Of a stretch of 64,000 nt of DNA, positions 1 to 10,486 are shown one piece after another (the first letter of the stretch is position 1; the number at the start of each line of letters is the position of its first letter). The stretch lies in NCBI GenBank assembly GCA_023376005.1, contig CM042139.1:140255095-140319094 (forward strand). Reading direction: 5' to 3'. Under the pieces are notes generated by a model. The model saw only the letters and a list, made by a program, of their open reading frames with translations. It was not told where the DNA came from and made no database searches. The position numbers and the translations under genes are program-made. The stretch comes from Doryteuthis pealeii (taxonomy: Eukaryota; Mollusca; Cephalopoda; Myopsida; Loliginidae).

Positions 1-219
1 ACAACCTAGGTACGTGAATTGTTTCACCGATTTCAGGAGTTTACCATTGAGTGTGGAGATGTCCCCATCATTTCTAAAACACATGAATTCAGTTTTATCA
101 TAGTTCAAATATAAGCCGATATTCCGTGCTGCCTCTTCAAGGCTGTGTAGTAAAGATTTGGCCTGCGCAGGTGTATTTGCGAGAAGTGCCATATAACCTG
201 TGTAGTCCGTATCCGTAAT
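1..219 (-). pseudogene. RTE-like LINE reverse transcriptase fragment, catalytic box lost
   Basis: Read on the minus strand this stretch is open and gives the part of a non-LTR reverse transcriptase just around and after the catalytic box: ALLANTPAQAKSLLHSL, then a stretch ending in LNYDKTEFMCF, then STLNGKLLKSVKQFTYLG at the window edge. The same peptide recurs at 58458-58577, which supports one LINE family. In the family the peptide before ALLAN should contain Y-x-D-D, which binds the catalytic metal ions. Here it reads D-Y-T-G-Y-M, so both aspartates are gone and the copy cannot be active. The fragment runs off the left edge of the window and loses similarity near position 219. The family call (RTE/BovB-like clade) is from memory of the motif. 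The LINE identity is secure. Confidence 0.85.
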
Positions 220-1128
220 AGTTCTTACTCAGCATATATAACAGAATACGATTTTTTTAGAAGCATATAGATATAGAAGATGTAGAAAATCCTGTTTCTT
301 TTTAGGTTATGTTAAAGACTTATTTGTTGTATAAAAATATACCGTACCCTGGATTGTTTGTGAGGGTGGTACTCGAGTAGCGTGAATTGAGCAATAATAA
401 TCTACCGGGGCACATAGTTATCAAGGTCTTGAATTAAGATTTTTCTTTCTCGAAGTCTGGTTTCCATATCAATGTTAAATACTCCAGTATGCACTACTAT
501 TTACCCATAGCTGAAGGGAGAATAGTTAGATTCGTAACTTTCCCAATGGTATACACTATATGTAATACAAACAGCCTCGGGTAGCCGTGTCTATTTTCTA
601 AGGTGATAACCACAGTGGCACGAGTGTTTCTCAACTGTATATATTGAGATAAAATAAATATACATAGATAAAACAGTCGAAGGGGTTTCGGTCGTATTCA
701 CCTCAATACTAAACAAATGTAATTCATTTTTTAACCAACGTTTTTTCAATGCTTCAATTGAAAAAGCCGTACAGTGATTGACAGTGTGAGGAAAAGGTGT
801 TATCTTTTTTTCGAAGAAGAATGTTGTTTGTGTCCCCTTTTATTCGTTCAGTTAGTTTACGTAAATAAGGTAATAAAGAGATAAAATGAGTTTAGACTGG
901 TGCGTTATAAAATTACATTCCACCGTGTCAAAAGCTCTTTAGAGTGACAGAGTACAAATAAACAGATTACAACATTTGTACATGTCGATAAACTAAAATG
1001 ACCGACAACAAAACCGTGGGTATTGATACTTGATAGAATATATCAGTAAACATTTGCATACTTGTGAATGTCCATAGATATGGTTTCATTGAACCATTGC
1101 AATATATCTAAATGCTATGTCCTGTTAG

Positions 1129-1130
<2 letters not shown>
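220..1130. other. Unrecognised AT-rich non-coding DNA
   Basis: No open frame of note and no repeat shared with the rest of the window. A weak SINE-A-like phrase (a short match to the block before 'tagggagaatag', about 485-560, minus sense) suggests a decayed SINE copy. I see no gene. Confidence 0.4.

Positions 1131-1190
<60 letters not shown>
1131..1190. repeat. (AT)n microsatellite, 60 bp
   Basis: Pure AT dinucleotide tract that directly abuts the 3' end of the SINE-L copy on its right. Confidence 0.98.
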
Positions 1191-1192
<2 letters not shown>

Positions 1193-1577
1193 ACTCTCTC
1201 ATCGATTTTCGACGCATGAGGGTTCATACATACAATGAACACCCACACAAGGATTTGTTTATAGTGCTGAAGGCTTGTGTTGGACCATACACACTTTTTG
1301 GAACAGTTGATAGGAAAGAATTGGTGCATCAAGGGATGCCACAAACACAATCAACGACCGACCTCAGGAATTTTAAATTCAGAGTTATCCCTCTCCTAGA
1401 CTGGTTACCTACCCAAGGCTGAAGGGCCCAGTCTGCCCTACTATTTAACCCATAGCTGGAGGGAGAATATATGGATTCATACCTTTCCCAAGGGTATTAG
1501 AGCTTCGTCTAGGAATTTAACTCGAATCGACGAGTCTATTTCCCACGACACTAACCACTAGTCCACGCGCCTCCACA
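1191..1577 (-). mobile_element. SINE-L, full copy (tRNA head plus long 3' extension)
   Basis: A tRNA-derived SINE on the minus strand. The pol III head lies at about 1501-1577: box A-like GTGGACTAGTGGTTAG and box B-like GAGTTAAATTCC. The body (TAATACCCTTGGGAAAGG, then the block around CTCCCTCCAGCTATGGG) is shared with the SINE-A copies. The 3' part, about 230 bp at 1191-1420, is specific to this subfamily and recurs at 38979-39212. It ends in a small hairpin (CGTCGA AAA TCGATG) and then (AT)n. Read antisense to the SINE, the extension is open for 77 codons in both copies, but I regard that as chance. SINEs of this kind are moved by LINE proteins; the LINE relics here are candidate partners. 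Confidence 0.85.
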
Positions 1578-1585
1578 TATATAAA

Positions 1586-1603
1586 TCTCTCTCTCTCTCT
1601 CTA

Positions 1604-1660
<57 letters not shown>
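1586..1660. repeat. (CT)n/(AT)n microsatellite
   Basis: Short CT run followed by an AT tract, next to the 5' end of SINE-L. Confidence 0.95.
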
Positions 1661-1663
<3 letters not shown>

Positions 1664-1740
1664 CTGGCCAGGAGCGAAATCCGACTGACTTTTCGCCAGC
1701 CCAATTTCTTAACCTCTGGGACATTTGACAGCTGCCGTAA
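1661..1740 (-). mobile_element. tRNA-like SINE head fragment
   Basis: On the minus strand the sequence resembles a tRNA head (GAGGTTAAGAAATTGGG as box A, a weak GGATTTCGCTCC as box B) and ends CTGGCCAGAGG, similar to the head of the hammerhead SINE at 21565. No ribozyme core follows. Probably a truncated SINE. Confidence 0.5.
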
Positions 1741-2287
1741 CGGGGGTGATGTTTAAAATATTAAATACATACGTTTGTTTATATATTTTACGATCACCAG
1801 AGAAATCCAGTCTGCAAGCAGACGATCATTCTTTTATATATGCTGGTAGTGAAAGTTAATTTGAATCACCCCTAGAGAGCTCTACGGAGTTTTGGGAGCA
1901 ATGGTCCTTTTTAAAATATGGCACTGACTTGAAAAGTTCGATATCGACATAAACTGAAGTGTCAATATTGAAGTTTATTGACAAGGCTTCCGTCACTGTA
2001 CCATCCAGCTTTCTTCTGGTGTTTTTTCTTATTTCTAAAACATGTAACATTGTAGGTGAATGGTACAGTGACATATAATTTATTCGAATTAGAATAGCAG
2101 CCTAAAGACGAATTGACAAAGTTCGGAATCTCGTCCAATAGGCTAGATGAAATAAGATCTAGTTGGTCAAGCACCTCAGATTGAAAAGTAGTTAACAAGG
2201 ACGCAACGAGGTGACCAAACTCGATAGGTTATTTAAGTTGTGGTTGCGGGGGTTGGATTCAGGGTTATGTGTAACCCAATATAAAAC

Positions 2288-2290
<3 letters not shown>
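1741..2290. other. Unrecognised sequence
   Basis: Short overlapping open frames on the minus strand between 1856 and 2198 carry no motif I recognise and overlap each other in different frames. I see no gene here. Confidence 0.4.
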
Positions 2291-2328
<38 letters not shown>

Positions 2329-2375
2329 GAGTGTGTGTTTGTGTGTGTGTGTGTGTATATGTTTGTTTATGTGTG

Positions 2376-2378
<3 letters not shown>

Positions 2379-2442
<64 letters not shown>
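2379..2442. repeat. (AT)n microsatellite
   Basis: AT tract touching the left end of the foldback element. A further AT/TG tract lies at 2293-2360. Confidence 0.98.
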
Positions 2443-2449
<7 letters not shown>

Positions 2450-2662
2450 TTAAAATTCGAAGGCAATACAATGCGTATAAAAATAAAGACAAAAATATGT
2501 TTTATGTGTCTTATCGATTTCGAAGCTAGAGCTTCATCATCAAAGTTTATTTTCTGAAAATAAACTCTGATGATGAAGCTCTAGCTTTGAAATCGATAAG
2601 ACATATAAAACATCTTTTTGTCTTTATTTTTATACGCATTGTATTGCCTTCGAATTTTAGTA
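2450..2662. repeat. Foldback element (two arms of about 105 bp, almost no loop)
   Basis: The left arm (2450-2554) and right arm (2556-2662) are near-perfect reverse complements meeting at position 2555, so the locus is one long hairpin. The outer ends read GAAGGCAATACAATGCG and its complement, close to the tail of SINE-E (GAAGGCAATTACAATGCG), so the hairpin is probably an inverted pair of tail ends of a related element. Each arm carries a hammerhead-like motif. (AT)n abuts the left end and another (AT)n starts at 2710. Confidence 0.9.
2567..2598 (+). ncRNA. Degenerate hammerhead ribozyme motif in foldback arm
   Basis: The right arm reads CTGATGA (2567-2573), one extra T, then a stem GAAGCT-CT-AGCTTT closed by G-U, GAA (2589-2591), the palindrome ATCGAT and A98 as possible H17. 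The left arm on the minus strand has the fully paired stem closed by G-C followed by GAAA, but C3 is T there. Stem I is only two pairs in both arms, so activity is doubtful. Confidence 0.5.
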
Positions 2663-2705
2663 TTTTATAACATACTTAACAATGCTTCAAGCAAATTACC
2701 AATTA

Positions 2706-2709
<4 letters not shown>

Positions 2710-2776
<67 letters not shown>
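2710..2776. repeat. (AT)n microsatellite
   Basis: AT tract between the foldback and the hammerhead SINE. Confidence 0.98.
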
Positions 2777-2779
<3 letters not shown>

Positions 2780-2796
2780 CACATATATAAACATGC

Positions 2797-2967
2797 TGCC
2801 GTAAAGTATGTAGCAATTAATTGTTCACCCTAGACTAATAGCCGCAAGGGTAAGGAACTTGGTAGACAAAAATTGTGTCGGGTTTCGATCCCGGCTACAG
2901 GTAGCTGTTACCTATGTCGAGCCGCACTGATGAGGAGTAAACTTCGAAACACGTGTTTGTGGATAAT

Positions 2968-2968
<1 letters not shown>
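2797..2968 (+). mobile_element. tRNA-headed SINE with terminal hammerhead (family H1)
   Basis: A pol III type head (about 2838-2910, box B GGGTTTCGATCCC) is followed by a short linker and a complete hammerhead at 2922-2962, after which the element ends in (AT)n. A second copy with the same upstream phrase (TGTAGCAATTAA), head, linker and ribozyme lies at 21530-21705. The acceptor-like ends of the head pair with each other in that copy. Element size is about 170 bp. A head, a self-cleaving ribozyme and a short tail match non-autonomous retrozyme or SINE designs known in animals. Confidence 0.75.
2922..2962 (+). ncRNA. Hammerhead ribozyme, type I with short stem III, intact core
   Basis: Stem I: CCGCA (2922-2926) pairs with TGTGG (2958-2962), one G-U. 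Core CTGATGA 2927-2933. Stem II: GGAG / CTTC with a TAAA loop. GAA 2946-2948. Stem III: the palindrome ACACGTGT (2949-2956). H17 is T2957. All strictly conserved core positions are present, so cleavage after 2957 is predicted. Minimal stem III ribozymes usually work best as dimers, and activity as a monomer is an inference. Confidence 0.85.

Positions 2969-2969
<1 letters not shown>

Positions 2970-3033
<64 letters not shown>
2970..3033. repeat. (AT)n microsatellite
   Basis: AT tract at the 3' end of the hammerhead SINE. Confidence 0.98.
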
Positions 3034-3039
<6 letters not shown>

Positions 3040-4040
3040 ATAAAGATACCTGAAGAAGACTGGGTGTTACACTATCAAAAAACATGTGATTGAAATAAAC
3101 CGAGATGTGGAAAACACAATTATGTTTATTTTTGGGACACTCTCTCCTCTACAAAATAATCAAATTACGTTTTGTTAAATCTTTGAAATACTGAAAAGTT
3201 ATTGTGCTATGACGCATACACTCACGTACAGTTAAACAAATACAGATCCCCACAATTTCTATGAGTGACATTTGACTCCTGTTAATATACCTATCAAAAT
3301 GGGAAAAAATCATAGTGCTCCAGGTTTTAACCTGATCTGGTGGATAAGAAGTGCAAACAATGTGAACATCACTGAAGGATGTGGGATGAGTACGGAGATG
3401 TTTTAATAAATGTTGGCAAATAGGCTACACATGAGTTTGTCATTACGAACCTGAATAGAAAAGACACTGACTGGAAATATACTGACTACTCGGTAAATAA
3501 AACGTTTCGGACGCAGCGGTTAGTAAAAAATGTCATGTTGACAATCTTTTGGGATATGAAAAGACCCATCACTATTGATTTCCTTGAAGAAAGTTCAGTA
3601 GTAAACAGCCCTTCCTGTTATCAACTCCTTAGGCAAAATTCAGTTAATTTATTGAAGAACCCTCGTATATACTTAATAATGTACATGATAAAGATAATGA
3701 TATACTAACAGCCCCCCACACACACAATAACATTCTCGGTCATTGTGTAATTTGACATTTGACTTGAGTAATTTGACATTTGACTTGGCATCTGAAATAT
3801 TTTAGTACCTCTTAAATCTTTCTAAAAATCTCATCAAAATCTGGCCTGAATCATGGAAAGTTTTGGTTTAAGCATGAAGATAAAGGAATATATTTGAAGG
3901 CATGTGTATATGTTAGAATATTCTAATTCTGGATACAATGTCTGCAGCTTTTGTAGGTAAGTATAAAAGTAAATTTATTTTTAAAAGAAAAAAAATAGCT
4001 ATACAATCTCTACTGAGGCATTTAACAAGATAAGACCAAA
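3040..4040. other. Unrecognised AT-rich DNA with a small repeat remnant
   Basis: The first 30 bp contain ATACCTGAAGAAG, the same phrase as the SINE at 59226, so a SINE end is likely here. The rest has no long open frame and no shared repeat. A short 18 bp direct repeat (TAATTTGACATTTGACTTG) occurs at about 3750-3790. Confidence 0.4.
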
Positions 4041-4044
4041 CATT

Positions 4045-4055
4045 ATATATATATA

Positions 4056-4138
<83 letters not shown>
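4045..4138. repeat. (AT)n microsatellite, 94 bp
   Basis: Long AT tract with one TT interruption. Confidence 0.98.
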
Positions 4139-4139
<1 letters not shown>

Positions 4140-4654
4140 CAATGCATGCTGAATGGAGTAAAAATCTAAGCTCTCTAAATGTCTGAAAACATCTTAGTGT
4201 GTTACTTTTGTAATAAGATATTACTTGGCGACCCGATGATTCTCGCTTTCATGCTTTTGTAAAAAGCTGTGGCCAAGGGATTTGTAGTAACAGTATTCAA
4301 TGAACCAACTATGGTATTATTCATAAGTTGACGTATCTTGCTGTTTCTAAGATGCTGATGTGTAAATTACGCGAAGAACAGACTTAGCTCACACACTTGG
4401 TTAAAAAGGTGCATTTAACCCTCACAGAGCCGATGGATGACTTTTAATAATTATTTGTCATTTTCATAAACGATTGTCGAAAATGCTACATAAGCAAACA
4501 ACAAGTATATTTAGTTCACTAGTTAAATTTTACGGTATGTTAACCCTTGGGTAAATTCAATGCAGAACACGCTTCTTTGGTTCATCTTTTGTTGAGTACT
4601 GTTGATATTTATACATGTGAAACCAGAAACATTTAACTAATATTTTTTACCCTA

Positions 4655-4790
4655 ATAGATTGTATCACTCCAGGTCAGAGTGAACCTGGGAGTAATGCTA
4701 ATGAAGAGGTACTCCACACTCAAGCAGAGCTTCAGAATTGGAACCTCACTACAAGATACAGTATAAATCATATCCAGTACTCAAAGCCCC
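4655..4790 (+). repeat. Ancient dispersed repeat, copy 1
   Basis: Weak similarity to 20300-20420 on the same strand (shared phrases CCTGGGAxTAAT, AGAGCTTCA, GAxCCTCAC). Class unknown. The rest of 4140-5200 shows nothing I recognise. Confidence 0.35.
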
Positions 4791-5299
4791 TCAGCCATTG
4801 TCTTCTAGCACATATAATATAATAAGATTCGGGGTTTTGTCATAAGAGTAATACAGTTGGGGCAATCATAAAGGTGCTTTTACTTGATGTTACTATTCGA
4901 TTGACCGGAGGGGACTTTTCCACCCACCTGTCTCGCCCAAGTAAGTAGTGTTTTGCAAGTTATGGACTGCTCAGACGCGCGGATTCCGCCCTTAATCATC
5001 ACAGGTCGCTACTCACGGTAAACCAAACTGGGTGTCTTATTCTTCTACAGTGTTGCAGTCTGCGTATTCTAGCCGACAGGTCTACATCAACTATAATAAT
5101 GCTAATAGCTAATTTACAATTAAATGAATTATCAATTATTAGAAACCACATAAAAATAGTATCGTTATCCTGAATTCGAAACCATTTACCCAATAATGAT
5201 TATATATATACATATATATATATGAGAGAGAGAGAGACAGACATACAGACAGAGACAGAGACAGACACAGAGAGACAGAGGGGGGTGTTATACGTATAT

Positions 5300-5440
5300 T
5301 AACCGACTAAGACAAACAAAACATGTTGAAAACTGCTGGACAACTAATGAGGAATTCATCAGCGATATTCTCCTGTGGACACCAACAGATGGACACACCA
5401 GTGTAGGCATGTTACCAATGGTTTCAAACAGCGTATTATC
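5300..5440 (+). pseudogene. LINE 3'-end fragment
   Basis: The nucleotide sequence aligns with the C-terminal part of the RTE-like LINE ORF seen elsewhere here, the segment between the 'RRTRHxGHCWRSKDEL' and 'SVGRPA' blocks. Matching phrases are CAAACAAAACATG, GGACAACTAATGAGGAATTC and CTCCTGTGGACACC. It holds several stops and frameshifts. Confidence 0.65.
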
Positions 5441-5475
5441 CTCTTACTCACAAGACAAATCATCGTGAAAAAAAT

Positions 5476-5532
5476 GACTCCCTCGCTGATTGGCTGATAC
5501 CGACTTTAGGCCTCCCCGACGACTTTACTTTT

Positions 5533-5537
<5 letters not shown>
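5476..5537 (+). mobile_element. SINE-B 3'-end fragment
   Basis: Carries the SINE-B terminal phrase CTCCCTCGCTGATTGG ... CCCCGACGACTTTAC, followed by (AT)n. The same phrase ends the full copy at 5826. Confidence 0.8.

Positions 5538-5538
<1 letters not shown>

Positions 5539-5591
<53 letters not shown>
5539..5591. repeat. (AT)n microsatellite
   Basis: AT tract exactly between a SINE-B 3' end and a SINE-B 5' head. Confidence 0.98.
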
Positions 5592-5595
<4 letters not shown>

Positions 5596-5828
5596 TTAAC
5601 TCGGTATATTGTTCGGCTCGGAATCACAAGGTTCTTTGTTCGATACCGGCCCTCGCCAACTCAGCGAATGAGTAGCACATGTGCGGTAAAGTGAGGAGCT
5701 GATGGTAGGTGTGGCGCTCTATCTCAGATGCTGTAATAATCTCCCAGGTCTAGCGCTAGTGAACAGGGGATATACTCCCTCGCTGTCTGGCCGAAACCGA
5801 CCTTAAGCCTCCCCGACGACTTTACATT
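5592..5828 (+). mobile_element. SINE-B, full copy
   Basis: tRNA-derived SINE. The head starts TCGGTTTAACTCGGTATA (box A region) and has box B GTTCGATACC near 5637. The body continues with CTCGCCAACTCAGCG, GGAGCTGATGGTAGG and TCTAGCGCTAGTGAAC and ends CCCCGACGACTTTAC. Other copies are at 8609-8854, 11771-12015, 36293-36512 and, truncated, 61908-62032. The first line of the head is close to a GGGTTAGCTCAGTCGGTAGAGCG consensus read from the other copies. Followed by (AT)n and (ATT)n. Confidence 0.85.
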
Positions 5829-5833
5829 TTTTA

Positions 5834-5837
<4 letters not shown>

Positions 5838-5875
<38 letters not shown>

Positions 5876-5901
5876 TATTATTATTGTCATTATTATTATT
5901 A

Positions 5902-5947
<46 letters not shown>
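5838..5947. repeat. (AT)n and (ATT)n microsatellite
   Basis: AT tract merging into a trinucleotide ATT tract that abuts the MITE start. Confidence 0.97.
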
Positions 5948-5948
<1 letters not shown>

Positions 5949-6225
5949 CTAAAGTTGAGCGAATCCAACTTAGCCACCTAAAGGCTTTTTTCTAGGTACA
6001 CTAATGATATAAAAACCATCTCAAAATATCACCTAATCATAAATCTAATTAATTTTGGAAAAAATTACACTTCATTTGCTTCTAATTATTGTAATTTACA
6101 ATTAATTCAAAGACCGACCAATCTCTGTCATAAGTATAGCTTATTTCTCCCCCCTCTCTTAATACATATAGAATAGAGGATAATATGAGGAGAGAAATAC
6201 ATTACAGTGCTTGAAAAAAAACTGC
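5948..6225 (+). mobile_element. MITE family M1, partial copy
   Basis: Starts TACTAAAGTTGAG, the terminal inverted repeat of the complete copy at 37756-38395, and runs in parallel with that copy through the ATTAATTTTGG and GCAAxxACTC regions. The far terminal repeat is not visible. No transposase is encoded. Confidence 0.6.
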
Positions 6226-6248
6226 TGCTGACTGATTGACTGACTTTA

Positions 6249-6254
<6 letters not shown>

Positions 6255-6314
<60 letters not shown>
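6255..6314. repeat. (TC)n microsatellite
   Basis: Pure TC tract of about 60 bp. Confidence 0.98.
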
Positions 6315-6317
<3 letters not shown>

Positions 6318-6599
6318 ATTACAAAGCTCTACTTAAAATTTATCAAGGGAAGGTAAACATAAGATTTAAAATTGTTTTTTTGGCTGGAAAAATAAATAAA
6401 ATTGATGTGATGTTTTAAAACTTATAGGGTCAATAATTGTTAGTGAAAATTTAGGATGAGTTTTAAAGATAAACCTAATTTTATGCTTATTTTACCAGCC
6501 CTGTGTATATACTTATTATGAATGCAAGTAATGTTAAAATAACAACACAGATTTAACAGAAAAGTTTATTTATATTCATTCATATTTAGATTTTGTGAA

Positions 6600-7696
6600 G
6601 GATAAAGATACAAAAAGGTCATTTAACTACCCTCCCCCATGTTTTTTGGCGGGGCGCAAAATATCGGTTGCGGTTATGTAAAGTTGAAACTAATTACAGT
6701 ATAAGTAAAAAGACAATAGACTGAAGGTGTAAATAGAAGGAAAACAAATTAAGGGAGATTATCCTGGGAGAAAATAAGTAACGAAAATCGAAAAATAAAA
6801 TGTAAAATCAAAATTTAAAAAATAATTTTCGTAGATCTTTTTTTTTTTACTCTTTTGGATTTAATTGACTATTATCTAGGGAGGCCCAAAATTGACATAA
6901 AATGCGTTTTTGACAAAATGAATTTAGCCCCCCGCCCCTAAAGAAAATAATTTACCAAATATCCGGAAATTATCGGATTTTAATGATATGTTCAGTGTTC
7001 ATTTATAAAAAAAAATGATCTTTATAAGGCATTATTCATTTTATTTCAAAACTTTCTCATTTTTTAGGTCATTTAATATTGACATTTTTTTAAACAAAAG
7101 ATCTGGCGCGAGCTGACGAATTTTGGGCCATCTTACTATTATCTTATTAAAGAAAAAATGTACATCGATATTTGTTCTGTTTAAAAGGAAGGGGTCCTAA
7201 GTTTTCAATATAGTGTTTCTAAAAAAATTATTAGATAACAATAATAAACTAAAGTAGTTATTAACTAGATATTTGTTTTTAGAATCTAAAAATAGGAAAT
7301 TTGAAACTTAAAATTAGGCGTTTCATATTATAGATGAATTCTAAATATTAATTTAACATAGCAGAAATACCTAATTAAGTCAGAAGGTTTTGAAATAAAA
7401 TAACTGATGCATTATAAAATTCACTTATTGATAAATCGACACTGAAAATTTCATTAAAATTGGAAAATCCCATGATTTTTGATAATTTTTTTCAATCGGG
7501 CTGGGGGGTAAATTTATTTTGTAAAATACAGATTTTACGTCATCTTAGACAGCGTTAACGGTCATGTTTACGATGAATTTGCGCAAAATTGACCGAAAAA
7601 TTATTTAAAATGTATTAAAAATTAAGTACATTATTGTGATTTTTAAACAATATAACCCAATCACAATGGGTGACCCAATGGGTCACGTCTTTTCTA

Positions 7697-7697
<1 letters not shown>
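6600..7697 (+). mobile_element. Non-autonomous Helitron, 3' end resolved
   Basis: The 3' end is diagnostic: a perfect hairpin GTGACCC-AAT-GGGTCAC at 7670-7686, a 7 nt spacer, CTAG at 7694-7697, then T. Helitrons end in a short hairpin followed by CTRR and insert between A and T. The interior shares blocks with the Helitrons at 49284-51270 and 58620 onward (TTAGCCCCCCGCxCC, CAAAACTTTCTCATTTTTT). Blocks at 6890-7130 and 7385-7530 are inverted copies of each other, so the interior is rearranged. No Rep/helicase coding is visible, and the 5' TC end is not resolved. Confidence 0.7.

Positions 7698-7756
<59 letters not shown>
7698..7756. repeat. (AT)n microsatellite
   Basis: AT tract lying exactly between a Helitron 3' end and a foldback end. 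Confidence 0.98.
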
Positions 7757-7759
<3 letters not shown>

Positions 7760-8014
7760 AATAAATGGAAATTAATCCGACAGAATGAATTTAACATTTT
7801 GAAAAAACAATTAGTAATTATATGCTGACAGAAATCTGTTTCGACGCCTTATAGAAGGGTCATCTTCAACGAGCAAAAAATATATGAAAATTTTTTGCTC
7901 GTTGAAGATGACCCTTCTATAAGGCGTCGAAACAGATTTCTGTCAGCATATAATTACTAATTGTTTTTTCAAAATGTTAAATTCATTCTGTCGGATTAAT
8001 TTCCATTTATTTAC
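7757..8014. repeat. Foldback element, arms of 124 bp
   Basis: The left arm 7757-7880 and right arm 7891-8014 are nearly perfect reverse complements with a 10 bp loop. The outer ends contain GGAAATTAATCCGACAG and its complement, a terminal motif shared with the foldbacks at 34.0, 43.0 and 44.5 kb. Each arm holds a hammerhead-like block (GAAGATGACC ... GTCGAAAC). A third single copy of the arm's inner 95 bp sits at 8393-8487 in direct orientation. Confidence 0.92.
7896..7945 (+). ncRNA. Hammerhead-like motif, degenerate
   Basis: Order of parts: TTGAAGA (C3 is T), one extra T, stem GAC-CCTT / AAGG-C-GTC with a bulge, GAA, stem III ACAGA-TT-TCTGT, C as H17, then AGCAT. A TGCT/AGCA stem I can form only if two extra bases are left unpaired next to the core. 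The same block is mirrored in the left arm and repeated at 8398-8450. Confidence 0.45.
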
Positions 8015-8392
8015 ACATTTGTCTCATGAAAAAACAAAATATACGGATTTTTACACCTCCGAAGATTATTCTACGAACACTACAAAAAAAAAGTTACCTA
8101 CACCACAACTTTTTGAAATTTTAACATCTTCTTTCAATTGTACTGTGGATATGTAAAACAACTTAATGCTGGATCATATTTTGAACATTTTTGATAATCT
8201 CTTACACTTTTTTATATATTTACACCAACTCTTTTTGAGTTTATTTTTGAATTAAAATGCTTCTGATTTTAAAAATAAAATTTATTTTATTTTTGAAACA
8301 GTATGCGCATTTGAAAAAAATTCAAGCATTCCAGCGTGTGTTTGTACCCCTATTTTCTTCAAACGGTTTTATCCCGTCTCTTTTTCATATAT

Positions 8393-8608
<216 letters not shown>

Positions 8609-8854
8609 TAAGTCGTCAGGGTTGCCTAAAGTCGGTATCAGCCAATCAGCGAGGGAGTTTATCCCATTTTCACTAGCGCTAGACTAAGGAGATTGATTTT
8701 GCATCTGAGGTGGAGCGCCACACCTACCCTCAGCTCCTTACTTTACCGCACAGATCCCTATGCTACTCATAACGCTGAGTTGGCGAGGGTTGATATCGAA
8801 CTAGGAACCTCGTGGTTTATAGCCGAACGCTCTACCGACTGAGCTAACCCGGCC
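8609..8854 (-). mobile_element. SINE-B, full copy
   Basis: The minus strand starts GGGCCGGGTTAGCTCAGTC with GGTAGAGCG as box A, then box B TTCGATATC, then the family body to the ACGACTTAC end at 8609. The 5' end of the head is the best preserved in the window. Confidence 0.88.
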
Positions 8855-8859
8855 CTGTG

Positions 8860-9460
8860 ATGGTCTTTGTGTCTTTGTGTTTGAGCGCGTGTGTGTGAAT
8901 CGGGATTTACTAACAAAATTAATTTCCTTTATTTGATTCATGTTTTAAGAGAATTTTCTATTTCTTTTCAAAAGCAACTTTTACTTAAATCATTTAAACA
9001 CAGTAAAAAAAAACTAAATCCTGACATGAGAATTGTTATGTCACAAGTAGGAGTGTCGGCCTCACTATTGAATGGAACATTAAAATAATTTACTTTGCTA
9101 ACAGGGAACGGTCTCCCAGCGTGTAACCGAAAATGTACTGAGAGACTAGGGTCAGTAAAGTCTTTGATGTCTGTGTACTGAGTGGTTTGATGCGGTTATA
9201 CCGGAAGGCAATTTTAGAAATAACCAACGTTAAAATACATCATGTCACATTCTGAGTTTGTAAATCTATATAATTTACAGCTGCAAAATAAAAACTATAA
9301 TAAAAGAAAGACTGTATAATATACTCACATAAGCCACCAGGTACTTTTCATCAAATATTCTATTACGATTGAATGAAATATAAAATACTAAAATGTATAC
9401 ACAGATTAAATAAATGTAATATTTAAATGTGAGCTGTTCACTGCATTCATGTATGCATAT
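8860..9460. other. Unrecognised DNA
   Basis: No motif-bearing open frame. The 65-codon frame at 8891-9088 has no recognisable content. Confidence 0.4.
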
Positions 9461-9464
<4 letters not shown>

Positions 9465-9553
<89 letters not shown>

Positions 9554-9568
9554 CACACGCACACACAG

Positions 9569-9641
<73 letters not shown>
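9465..9641. repeat. (CT)n, (AT)n, (AC)n, (AT)n compound microsatellite
   Basis: Four dinucleotide tracts in series. Open frames through it are purely repetitive. Confidence 0.98.
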
Positions 9642-9644
<3 letters not shown>

Positions 9645-9756
9645 CTGCACCTGAGGATGTGGGAAAAGGTAAATTTCGTAAGCAGAGTTTAACTGATTTT
9701 AATTCAGAGTATTCCTTCTCGTATACTGGTTGCTTAACAAAGATTTAAAAAAAACT

Positions 9757-9880
9757 AGTCTGTCCTACTGCTTACCCGTAAATGGAAGTATAATATTTGA
9801 ATTCATACGTTTAACAGTGCTATGTGAAATGCAAACATTCTCGTCCAGGATTTGAACTCGTCATGTTATGTTCATTTCTT
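9757..9880 (-). mobile_element. SINE-A 5' part
   Basis: The minus strand holds box B region GAGTTCAAATCCTGGACGAG, then TTGCATTTCACATAGC and the block with GGAAGTATAAT. The 5' tRNA head beyond 9880 has decayed and the 3' end is missing. Confidence 0.7.
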
Positions 9881-10025
9881 AACATACGATTTCCGAAATA
9901 TGCACGCAAAAACATTTTATGCTCGTGCTTCGTTCCAAACGGCCTTTAATTATAAGTACAATACATTTTTTAACTCATTCTTTTTGTTATTTAACCTCGG
10001 TAAGTATATAGGAGTTCCTTTTTAA

Positions 10026-10030
<5 letters not shown>

Positions 10031-10092
<62 letters not shown>

Positions 10093-10123
10093 TAGATAGA
10101 TAGATATATATATATATATATAG

Positions 10124-10196
<73 letters not shown>

Positions 10197-10292
10197 TTAC
10201 ATACATATATACCCTTACATATATATATTTATATATACATACATACCCTTACAATTAAAAAAATATGTGCATACATACATGCACACACACAA

Positions 10293-10366
<74 letters not shown>

Positions 10367-10425
10367 CCAGTTTGTGTGTATGTATGTCCGGAGGAAACTA
10401 TAAAAGTAAAACAATTAATGACAAA

Positions 10426-10482
<57 letters not shown>
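10031..10482. repeat. Cluster of long (AT)n tracts
   Basis: Tracts at about 10031-10195, 10293-10363 and 10427-10482, with short GATA and ACAT interruptions. Confidence 0.98.

Positions 10483-10486
<4 letters not shown>

Noticed and set aside
8821..8854. True tRNA gene
   Set aside because: The tRNA-like sequences here are SINE heads. They occur in several copies with attached SINE bodies and do not fold into complete cloverleaves.
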